DNA from: Microcaldota archaeon
GTDB lineage: Archaea; Micrarchaeota; Micrarchaeia; Anstonellales; J096
Length of the DNA stretch: 6,092 bases
NCBI GenBank assembly: GCA_026396375.1
Contig: JAPLWW010000018.1
Span: forward strand, 1-6,092
Direction: 5' to 3'
Shown here: positions 1 to 5,431 of the stretch, in pieces
Layout: each line of letters starts with the position of its first letter
How positions within the stretch are numbered: the first letter of the stretch is position 1
The notes under the pieces: model-generated
The model's input: only the letters and a program-made list of their open reading frames with translations
The model's database searches: none
Told to the model about the DNA's origin: nothing
Translations under genes and position numbers: made by a program

Positions 1-1
1 A

Positions 2-109
2 GGGGACAACGCCAATTCATGATGCGGATATGATGAAGGCACCAGCTGCACTGATAGCTGTCATGCCGAATCCCCAATAAGCTACTTCTACAGCTCAGGC
101 AATGCGCCG
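2..109 (+). other. Upstream in-frame continuation of the surface-protein gene, interrupted by TGA at 20-22
   Basis: The frame of the 110-1513 gene stays open back to base 23 (29 codons, no ATG, GTG or TTG among them) and reads as Cys-rich extracellular protein (CGYDEGTSCTDSCHAESP, then ISYFYSSGNAP). It shares the CGYD/Cys flavour of the insert further on. At 20-22 there is a TGA, preceded by six more plausible codons (GDNANS). The likely reading is that Met 110 is internal and that the gene has a point nonsense change, a frameshift or a base error near bases 1-22. Frame 3 ends at a TAA at 78-80 and frame 1 at a TGA at 31-33, so no other frame bridges the region on its own. TGA serves as the stop of three other genes here, so general stop reassignment is unlikely. 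Confidence 0.55.
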
Positions 110-1513
110 ATGCAAGGCAATAGGGACTTCACTAACATCTGGCATGAGAATGCAAACAATTATCCGACACTAAAGGCATTTGCCGGCACCATGACAAGCG
201 GCATATCCAACACAGCGACAATATTTAACTCACCTGTCAGGATATCCGAGGTTACATTCAGCAAGAACCCCATAACTGAGGGCGAAGCGGTCATTGTCGG
301 AATAAACCTCACAGACCTTGAATGCGATGGAGGGGACTGCCAGGTCAGCATAAGCGTCCAAAAGCCGGGGCAGTCAAACTGGGAAGCCCTCCGCTCCAAT
401 CTCATCACATGGATTGACGAAATAGGAAGATGGGTCGCGACAATATCCACCCAGATAGGCCAGGGATGGGTCGGGCTTGTGAGCGTGCAGGTAAACGTTA
501 CTGACGAATGCAAATTCTGTTCAACGCATGGTTATGGCTATGGATACGGCTATGATGGCAGTGTCTGCGGGCAGTGCACGTGCCAGGATTACGCCACCCA
601 CGGCTACGGCTATGGTTACGGATATGATTCAGCATGCGGAGACAGCAAGACCTACCAGTTCACAGTGTCGAAATCATCTCCTTCAATAATACCTACGCCT
701 AATCCTCCATCAGTCATTCCTGAGGAGAACCTGCCTTTGAACATAATGGTTGACTCCATAAGCTGCCAAAGCGATGGAACAGGGGATGTGACAGTAAAGG
801 CCTGGGACTACAAGGATAGGCCACTACAGGGGGTGCTGGTATCCCTTTCAGGGCAATCCAAGACAACAGGGGCAGACGGCATGGCAACATTCATTGGCCT
901 TGGCAAGGGAGACTACAGCTTAACCTCCTCATTGGCAGGATATGAGACGACAATAGTCGGTTTCTCTGTCTCATGCCAGAAGAATGTCATCCCGACCCCG
1001 CCCAATCCGCAGCCTCCGGCAGGAGAGGCTATGGGAAACCTTAGCATAATCTTATTGGAGACAGACTACAACGCTGACGGCACTGCAAACGTGAAATTCC
1101 TTGTAAGGGACTACTACAACCACTCTGTTTCAGGAGCGGCAGTCACAATATCAGGAAGAGACATAATATACTATACGGATGACAACGGGACAGTGGCCAT
1201 AAACAGGCTGATGAACGGGGAATACACCGCAACGGTATCAAAGAATGGATACTCCTCAGACAAGGCAAGCTTCACGATAAAGTTCGAGATAAAGAAGGAG
1301 CCTGCAGGCCAGCCGACGCAGAACCCGATTTCGGAGGCTGCAAACATAATATACACATTGCCCTGGTGCCCTATCCTGATCATCCTTGCAATCCTGATCC
1401 TGCTCTTTGCCTTGTGGAGAAGGAAAAAGAAGAAGGAGAAGGAGCAGCAGGTTGACGAGCAGAGCATAAAGCCTGAGCCGGAAGGGCCAAAACCGCAAGA
1501 TCCAGCAAAATGA
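110..1513 (+). CDS. Membrane-anchored modular surface protein, 5'-incomplete; Ig-like, Cys/GY insert, two carboxypeptidase-regulatory-like domains
   Basis: I do not recognise a named gene; the architecture points to an extracellular protein held in the membrane. Counting from Met 110: residues 1-41 are unassigned. Residues 42-188 look like an Ig-like beta-sandwich whose last hairpin (VQVNVTDE ... KTYQFTVSK) carries a Cys-rich insert (about 133-178) with two THGYGYGYGYD blocks. Residues 211-287 and 311-392 are two homologous carboxypeptidase-regulatory-like (transthyretin-type) domains, joined by Pro-rich linkers (194-204, 293-303) sharing IPTP. A hydrophobic segment at about 419-436 is followed by RRKKKK and a Pro/Glu/Lys tail, giving an outside-N, inside-C anchor. 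The extracellular part has ten Cys, an even number suited to disulfides. Met 110 has no Shine-Dalgarno site and no signal peptide follows it, so the true start is probably upstream of the window. Likely roles are adhesion or envelope structure; this is inference. The gene ends in TGA and is separated from the next by 61 bases. Confidence 0.75.
   Translation: MQGNRDFTNIWHENANNYPTLKAFAGTMTSGISNTATIFNSPVRISEVTFSKNPITEGEAVIVGINLTDLECDGGDCQVSISVQKPGQSNWEALRSNLITWIDEIGRWVATISTQIGQGWVGLVSVQVNVTDECKFCSTHGYGYGYGYDGSVCGQCTCQDYATHGYGYGYGYDSACGDSKTYQFTVSKSSPSIIPTPNPPSVIPEENLPLNIMVDSISCQSDGTGDVTVKAWDYKDRPLQGVLVSLSGQSKTTGADGMATFIGLGKGDYSLTSSLAGYETTIVGFSVSCQKNVIPTPPNPQPPAGEAMGNLSIILLETDYNADGTANVKFLVRDYYNHSVSGAAVTISGRDIIYYTDDNGTVAINRLMNGEYTATVSKNGYSSDKASFTIKFEIKKEPAGQPTQNPISEAANIIYTLPWCPILIILAILILLFALWRRKKKKEKEQQVDEQSIKPEPEGPKPQDPAK
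524..628 (+). repeat. Two identical 11-residue GY blocks flanked by CxxC and CxxCxC
   Basis: Codons 524-556 and 596-628 both encode THGYGYGYGYD, 72 bases apart start to start. The peptides are identical, yet six of the eleven codons differ at the third base (for example ACG/ACC, CAT/CAC, GGT/GGC, TAT/TAC). Around them are CKFC before the first block, CGQCTC between the blocks and a single Cys (SACGD) after the second. This is a coding repeat inside the surface protein, not a DNA-level microsatellite. Confidence 0.9.
740..1279 (+). repeat. Tandem pair of homologous beta-domains in the surface protein
   Basis: Residues 211-287 (about 740-970) and 311-390 (about 1040-1279) align over their length: DGTGDVTVKAWDY with DGTANVKFLVRDY, GVLVSLSG with GAAVTISG, and GKGDYSLTSSLAGY with MNGEYTATVSKNGY. 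The pattern (change-of-strand Gly, G-Y-L-T strand, then a Gly-Tyr turn) is that of carboxypeptidase-regulatory-like or PEGA-type domains. The first copy has Cys219 on its first strand and Cys289 after its last, a plausible disulfide; the second copy has no Cys. Domain identity is judged by eye. Confidence 0.65.
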
Positions 1514-1534
1514 AAAGGGCCGCACAAGAGAACC

Positions 1535-1542
1535 TTTTTAAA
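1535..1542 (+). promoter_or_regulatory. Archaeal TATA-box-like element before the membrane-protein/pheS operon
   Basis: TTTTTAAA lies in the 61-base gap after the surface-protein gene, preceded by a purine-rich AGAGAA that could serve as BRE. Its centre is about 36 bases before the ATG at 1575, so transcription would start near 1562-1567 and give a leader of roughly 10 bases. The T5 run could also end the upstream transcript. The site is inferred from sequence and spacing only. Confidence 0.5.
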
Positions 1543-1564
1543 CTGGAATTTGCACATTAAAATC

Positions 1565-1569
1565 AGGTG
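1565..1569 (+). promoter_or_regulatory. Shine-Dalgarno site deciding the start of the small membrane protein
   Basis: AGGTG sits 5 bases before the ATG at 1575. An in-frame TTG at 1572 also exists, but the spacing, the better codon and the match to the next gene (same AGGTG, same 5-base spacing) favour 1575. If the TATA prediction is right, this site lies almost at the 5' end of the mRNA. Confidence 0.65.
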
Positions 1570-1574
1570 TATTG

Positions 1575-1883
1575 ATGCCTGAAATTGAAACTCCCAGCAG
1601 GGACGAGCCCTTGATGATATTGATAGGGTATGTCGCATCATTTGTCATTCCAGTGCCATTATTCCTCTATCTCTTCAGGGGGGAGCATGGGACAAGGACA
1701 GAGCGATACCATTATCTCCAGGCAACGATAATAGGGATAATCCTGGCAATCCTGCCGTTCACAGTCATTCTGATCGTGCTCTGGCCGATAGTATACCTCT
1801 ATGGCATCTATATCGGCTTCATGCTGTTCAGCAAGAGGAAGGACGAAAGGCCCCTTGAAAAATACCTGGGGGCATACATATAA
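1575..1883 (+). CDS. Small integral membrane protein, DUF4870/Tic20-like
   Basis: This encodes 102 residues, mostly hydrophobic. A charged N-terminus (MPEIETPSRDEP) precedes a first membrane segment at about 13-34. A basic/polar loop (RGEHGTRTERYHYLQA, 35-50) follows, then a long hydrophobic stretch at 51-86 that most likely makes two membrane segments, and a charged C-terminus (SKRKDERPLEKYLG). The order of one segment, a charged loop ending in an aromatic-His-x-x-Gln motif (YHYLQA), then two segments resembles the DUF4870/Tic20-like small membrane protein group. That assignment is by eye and the function is unknown. It is the first gene of the likely operon, with a TAA stop and the next gene's ribosome-binding site starting on the following base. 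Co-transcription with an exported protein and pheS does not reveal a role. Confidence 0.75.
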   Translation: MPEIETPSRDEPLMILIGYVASFVIPVPLFLYLFRGEHGTRTERYHYLQATIIGIILAILPFTVILIVLWPIVYLYGIYIGFMLFSKRKDERPLEKYLGAYI

Positions 1884-1888
1884 AGGTG
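1884..1888 (+). promoter_or_regulatory. Shine-Dalgarno site for the exported protein; fixes its start at 1894
   Basis: AGGTG begins directly after the TAA stop (1881-1883) and is 5 bases before ATG 1894. The longer open frame beginning at 1801 has no such site and overlaps the upstream gene, and the signal peptide begins at 1894, so the shorter start is the real one. Confidence 0.75.
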
Positions 1889-1893
1889 GAAAC

Positions 1894-2709
1894 ATGAACA
1901 AGGCCCTGGCTATGATGGCATTTATATTCTCAATAACCCTAGCCAGCGCAGAGTTCTCGATAACAACCCTCAACATAGACTTCACAGTCAACAAGGACGG
2001 GACCGTCAATGCGGTTGAGACCGCGGACATCCTGATCTCAGGGACCAATGACATCTTCAGCTATACTGACCATCTGAACAACAGCGACGTTGGCACATGG
2101 ATGGAGTACCTGGGGTCCAACCTGCTAACCCTGCATGTCGACAGGACCTATGCGAAGATAAGCAACATAAACATCAGGCCCCAGCCCATAAGGAACCTCA
2201 ACTCGTTGCAGCAGAAGGCCAACGGGAGGATAATAATAACCTACGACGTTGGGCCTTATCCCAATGAGGAGAACAATACCGGCATGTTCTTTGTCAACAA
2301 CATAAAGCCAAGGTCAAGGCAGATGGAGCTTAACGAGAAAGCCCTGTCTTTCATAAAAAGCAGCTCGGGCTACATCGTCCTTGATGATCGGACAACGCTG
2401 AATTTCATTTTTCCCGAAGGCACCAAATTGACGGACGCCAATCCCCCTCCTACGGCGGAATCTTCGGACAACGGAAAATACACGATTTCCTGGAACGGGA
2501 TGATCCTTCCAAATTTCACGCTGAAGGTGGAGAACAGCCAAACGATCGTGGACGAGATAAACAGCTATTTTGACTCAAAGATGAAGAGCATACAGGAGTA
2601 TATCTCAACAGACCAGGGCAAGATAATGGTGGGCATGGTGATCTTCATATTGGGATTCATATTCTTCCTGAGCACAAAGAAGGCTTCAGGCAAAGGTGGG
2701 GAAAAATGA
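1894..2709 (+). CDS. Exported, C-terminally membrane-anchored protein of unknown function (DUF2207-like N-terminus)
   Basis: This encodes 271 residues. Residues 1-19 form a classic signal peptide (MNKALAMMAFIFSITLASA) with a likely cut before Glu20. The mature part is beta-rich and starts FSITTLNIDFTVNKDGTVNAVE, the pattern of DUF2207-like archaeal/bacterial envelope proteins (hydrophobic strand, DG-turn, V-x-E); I offer this as resemblance only. Several N-x-S/T sites (for example NNS at 62-64, NNT at 127-129, NFT at 207-209) could be glycosylated. A membrane segment at about 244-260 is followed by a short basic tail (KKASGKGGEK), so the protein faces outward with its C-terminus inside. Thr, Ile, Arg and Glu codon choice changes sharply in codons 166-219. 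Its TGA stop overlaps the pheS start (ATGA), implying translational coupling. Other possibilities are a general adhesin or a sensor ectodomain. Confidence 0.8.
   Translation: MNKALAMMAFIFSITLASAEFSITTLNIDFTVNKDGTVNAVETADILISGTNDIFSYTDHLNNSDVGTWMEYLGSNLLTLHVDRTYAKISNINIRPQPIRNLNSLQQKANGRIIITYDVGPYPNEENNTGMFFVNNIKPRSRQMELNEKALSFIKSSSGYIVLDDRTTLNFIFPEGTKLTDANPPPTAESSDNGKYTISWNGMILPNFTLKVENSQTIVDEINSYFDSKMKSIQEYISTDQGKIMVGMVIFILGFIFFLSTKKASGKGGEK
2694..2698 (+). promoter_or_regulatory. Shine-Dalgarno site for pheS inside the end of the upstream gene
   Basis: AGGTG lies 7 bases before ATG 2706, within the last codons of the exported-protein gene. With the ATGA overlap this supports coupled translation of pheS. 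Confidence 0.6.
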
Positions 2710-4109
2710 CAAGCCTGAGCTCCAATGAGATTGCGGTGCTGTCCGCACTGAAGGACGGAAAGGAGAAAAGCGTAAAGGAGATAGACTCCCAGGCAAAGAT
2801 CGGGGAGGACGGGGCAAGGAGGGGGATTTTCTTCCTTAGCCAGAAGGGGCTTGCCGAGATGAAGGTCAAGGAAAGGAAATCATTGATCCTCACTGAGAAG
2901 GGGAAATCCTCATTGTCTTCTCTTCCAGATCTCAAGCTGTTGTCCTGCGGAGGGAAAGGCATAAAAGAGATAGAAAAGGAAATCCTTCCGTTTCTGGGGC
3001 CAATGAAATCATTTAATTTCATCTCAGTTGAAAACGGGATCATAAGGGTTTTGGCAAAGGACCAGTCGAAATACCCTATCTTAATAGGATTGAAAAGCCC
3101 GGAGAAGGCAGACAAGCCAATCCTTGACGAGCTCAAAAAAAGGGGCTATATAGAGGAAAAGGAGTCAAAGGACATCTCAGCAAGGATAACCAAGCAGGGC
3201 ATGGAGCTGAAGATTTCCTCAGGGCCAGAGCTCAAGGAAATAACATCCGAGATAATAAAGTCAGGAAAAACAAAATTTGCGAAGCTCAACATAGTCCCTG
3301 AAACGGTCGAGCCTGCGCCATCAGGAAAGCTCCATCCCATTTCAACTGCAATAGACAGGATAAAGGATATCTTCGTGTCAATGGGATTCGAGGAGATGGA
3401 GGGCAACTACATAGAGGAGGCTTTCTGGAACTTTGACGCCTTGTTCCAGCCGCAGGACCATCCCTCAAGGGAGCTTGCAGACACATTCTACATCAAGGGC
3501 AGGAGCGATCTCAAGGACACCCCAAAAGACATGATAGAAAGGGCAAAGGCGGTGCATGACCATGGCTGGAAAGGCTCATGGGACATCGAGGAGGCACAGA
3601 AGCTGATCCTCAGGACCCATACCACAGTCTTGAGCGCAAGGACCCTGGCAAAAAGGAAGAAAGGCAAGTTCTTCGCGATAGGCAGGGTATTCAGGAACGA
3701 GGCCATAGATTTCAAGCATCTGGCGGAATTCCACCAGGTCGAGGGAATAATAGCCGACGAAAGCGTCAACTTCAGGCAGCTGCTTGGAATACTGAAGACA
3801 TTCTACGCAAGGATGGGATTCAAGAAGGTGAAATTCGTGCCATCCTATTTTCCCTATACCGAGCCGAGCCTTGAAGTTCACGTCTTCTTTGAGCCAAGGC
3901 AGGAATGGATAGAATTGGGAGGCGCAGGGATATTCAGGCCAGAGGTCTGCGACATCCTGGGATGCACCTATCCTGTTTTGGCCTTTGGATTGAGCCTTGA
4001 GAGGCCATTGATGATGATTTTGGAAACAAATGACATAAGGGCATTCTATAATAACGACGTTGATTTCCTGAAATCAGTAAAAAGGGAATTCATTGGAGAG
4101 AAAGAATGA
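2706..4109 (+). CDS. pheS: Phenylalanine--tRNA ligase alpha subunit (archaeal type)
   Basis: The catalytic subunit of cytoplasmic PheRS joins phenylalanine to tRNA-Phe using ATP, normally as an alpha2-beta2 enzyme. It has 467 residues, the usual archaeal length. Residues 1-70 form a winged-helix domain (LSSNEIAVLSALK ... GLAEMKV ... LTEKG), followed by further N-terminal tRNA-contacting modules to about 195. The class II core shows motif 1 (AIDRIKDIFVSMGFEEM, 215-231), the hallmark WNFDALFQPQDHPSRELADT (241-260), motif 2 (FFAIGRVFRNEAIDFKHLAE with FHQVEG, 322-347) and motif 3 (PVLAFGLSLERPLMM, 423-437, Arg433). Motif 3 reads GLSLER where GLGLER is more usual, a mild deviation. The start is set by AGGTG and the ATGA overlap. 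The gene is last in the operon behind two membrane-protein genes. pheT is not next to it: the following gene is on the other strand, so the beta subunit must be encoded elsewhere. Confidence 0.97.
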   Translation: MTSLSSNEIAVLSALKDGKEKSVKEIDSQAKIGEDGARRGIFFLSQKGLAEMKVKERKSLILTEKGKSSLSSLPDLKLLSCGGKGIKEIEKEILPFLGPMKSFNFISVENGIIRVLAKDQSKYPILIGLKSPEKADKPILDELKKRGYIEEKESKDISARITKQGMELKISSGPELKEITSEIIKSGKTKFAKLNIVPETVEPAPSGKLHPISTAIDRIKDIFVSMGFEEMEGNYIEEAFWNFDALFQPQDHPSRELADTFYIKGRSDLKDTPKDMIERAKAVHDHGWKGSWDIEEAQKLILRTHTTVLSARTLAKRKKGKFFAIGRVFRNEAIDFKHLAEFHQVEGIIADESVNFRQLLGILKTFYARMGFKKVKFVPSYFPYTEPSLEVHVFFEPRQEWIELGGAGIFRPEVCDILGCTYPVLAFGLSLERPLMMILETNDIRAFYNNDVDFLKSVKREFIGEKE

Positions 4110-4113
4110 ATTC
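4086..4113. repeat. Perfect 9-bp inverted repeat spanning both convergent stop codons
   Basis: GAATTCATT (4086-4094) and AATGAATTC (4105-4113) are exact reverse complements around a 10-base purine loop (GGAGAGAAAG on the plus strand). The pheS TGA (4107-4109) pairs exactly with the minus-strand gene's stop (4090-4092), because the arms are symmetrical about 4099.5. The stem has only two G-C pairs and is not followed by a clear T-run on the plus strand, so a bidirectional terminator or 3'-end structure is only a possibility. A second palindrome, AAGGGCCCTT, follows at 4117-4126. Confidence 0.6.
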
Positions 4114-5394
4114 ATCAAGGGCCCTTCTTCTTTCAGCCATCTTGTAGCTTTTGCTGCCTTTCTTCGAATAGGATATCCTCATTGTCCTGAGCTCAAAGTG
4201 CTTGGGACCCTTGACAACATTGATTATCTCCTTCATGTTCCTTATTATCTCTGTGCTGCTCCTTTTGCACACCTTGAATATTTTGTCTGTTATGAAAAAG
4301 CTCCCTCCTTTTGATATGAATCCAGAAACTGCAGTTGCCATCCCCAGCGGAGGCCCCTCTTTCCTGTACTTCTGCTGTATCTTCGGCTCAAGAACCCCAA
4401 GGATGCATCCTGCCTTCTTTTTATCGTCAAAGCTATGGACCGAAATCAGGTCATATCCCCTTGCCTCAAGCTGGCTCCCTATCTTTGACCCGAATCGGTT
4501 GAGCTCCCCATATTTCGTCTCGTCAATGACATCAGGGCTCTTGAATGACACCTCAATCAGCTCTGGCATGAATTTAGGCCTTTTCTCCTTCATGAAGAAA
4601 AAGCTTATACTCTCTTTTTTCTTGAAAGCCCTTGCTATAAGTATCAATCTTGAAAGGTTTTCAGCTGAAATGGCTGAAGCGACATTCCTGTTCCTGTCAG
4701 TCGGATCAATGAAAATAAGCGGGTCTCCCTTGAACTTGTTTCTTAGATCCTCCTCCTTTTTCCACTTTTTGCTTATCTCTACTATTTCCCCAATATTCCA
4801 TTTGCTTATTTCCTCAATCGCATTCTCAAAACCGCTGTATTTTATGATTATCAATTCTGTCAAATATCCTGAGATTCCCTTTGTCTTTATGTCTGCCCCA
4901 TAAATTCCGAAATTCTTGAGCAGCTTCTTGAGCACCAATACGTCCTCCCTTTTGTCCTTGATGTATTTTTTCACAAATGAGACATGGAATTTCGTCCTGT
5001 CAACCGCAGTGCCCATGTGCTTTATGTGCCTGATATTATAGGCCGGGACTATGTCTGCCTTTACCTCATCTATGAAGATCCTCGCATAGGGATGCTCTGC
5101 ATAGGCTATCTCATAATCCTTGAATTCTTTCTTGACAATGTCCATAACTAATTTCCCCATCATCTCCTTGTCGAAGGATTTCGGGAAAAGCAGGAACATG
5201 TCTATGTCCCCCTCCCCTCTGAGGAATGTCTGCTTTGCTATGGACCCTGACAAGAAGATCTTTACGTCAACAGGAAGGTGCTTCTCTATCTTTTTCTCTA
5301 TCTTCTTTACAATTTCAGCCATCTTTTTTATCTCTGCTTGGGATGGCCTTATCCTATCCAGCACTTGCCCCTTAAGCTTAGGCAGGTTTTCCAT
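4090..5394 (-). CDS. cca: CCA-adding enzyme, class I archaeal tRNA nucleotidyltransferase
   Basis: The enzyme adds or repairs the 3' CCA of tRNAs from CTP and ATP without a nucleic-acid template. It has 434 residues, normal for the archaeal class. The nucleotidyltransferase core has LSGSIAKQTFLRGEGDIDMF (48-67) with metal-binding Asp63 and Asp65, and the third carboxylate Asp114 in VKADIVPAY. Further family signatures follow: GTAVDRTKFH (128-137), KGISGYLTELIII (172-184) and DPTDRNRNVASAIS (230-243), then the Lys-rich C-terminal body and tail domains. All catalytic residues are present. The ATG at 5394-5392 is preceded by no good Shine-Dalgarno site, but a TATA box lies about 26 bases upstream, so a leaderless mRNA starting at the ATG is likely. 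Its last 20 bases overlap the end of pheS tail to tail. The upstream neighbour on the same strand is a CcdA-like gene, 37 bases away. Confidence 0.96.
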   Translation of the reverse strand: MENLPKLKGQVLDRIRPSQAEIKKMAEIVKKIEKKIEKHLPVDVKIFLSGSIAKQTFLRGEGDIDMFLLFPKSFDKEMMGKLVMDIVKKEFKDYEIAYAEHPYARIFIDEVKADIVPAYNIRHIKHMGTAVDRTKFHVSFVKKYIKDKREDVLVLKKLLKNFGIYGADIKTKGISGYLTELIIIKYSGFENAIEEISKWNIGEIVEISKKWKKEEDLRNKFKGDPLIFIDPTDRNRNVASAISAENLSRLILIARAFKKKESISFFFMKEKRPKFMPELIEVSFKSPDVIDETKYGELNRFGSKIGSQLEARGYDLISVHSFDDKKKAGCILGVLEPKIQQKYRKEGPPLGMATAVSGFISKGGSFFITDKIFKVCKRSSTEIIRNMKEIINVVKGPKHFELRTMRISYSKKGSKSYKMAERRRALDEFILSLQ

Positions 5395-5415
5395 GATTGT
5401 TCTTTGCCTCGGCTG

Positions 5416-5430
5416 ATTTAAATACCTTTC
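5416..5430 (-). promoter_or_regulatory. TATA box plus BRE for the cca gene
   Basis: On the minus strand the 37-base gap reads GAAAGG (BRE-like, 5430-5425) followed by TATTTAAAT (5424-5416). The TATA centre (about 5420) is 26 bases from the A of the cca ATG (5394), the standard distance from an archaeal TATA box to the transcription start. This implies a leaderless transcript and a promoter squeezed right after the stop codon of the upstream gene. Confidence 0.7.
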
Positions 5431-5431
5431 A

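Noticed and set aside
20..22. TGA reassigned genome-wide to an amino acid
   Set aside because: TGA ends the surface-protein, exported-protein, pheS and cca frames at positions expected from protein families and gene junctions, so it works as a stop here.
524..628. DNA microsatellite or CRISPR-like repeat at the GY blocks
   Set aside because: The copies differ at many third codon positions and the similarity is at protein level only. There are two copies and no spacer pattern.
1555..1563. CATTAAAAT as the operon TATA box
   Set aside because: It lies only about 12-20 bases before ATG 1575, so transcription would start inside the gene. TTTTTAAA at 1535-1542 has the right distance.
1171..1641. 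A 156-codon minus-strand open frame across the end of the surface-protein gene
   Set aside because: It covers the complement of the membrane anchor and the Lys/Glu tail (giving runs of Ser, Phe and Leu) and would run through the operon promoter. It has no family-like features.
1801..1893. Extended start for the exported protein at 1801
   Set aside because: It would overlap the small membrane protein for 83 bases and bury the signal peptide. The AGGTG site and the signal peptide both point to 1894.
2657..3136. A 159-codon minus-strand open frame over the start of pheS
   Set aside because: It is antisense to the well-supported winged-helix domain of PheS and to the ATGA junction, with composition typical of a shadow frame.
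4202..4903. A 233-codon open frame on the plus strand opposite cca
   Set aside because: It is entirely antisense to a gene with all catalytic motifs of class I CCA-adding enzymes. The long hydrophobic reading is what the complement of Lys/Glu-rich codons gives. No ribosome-binding site was seen.
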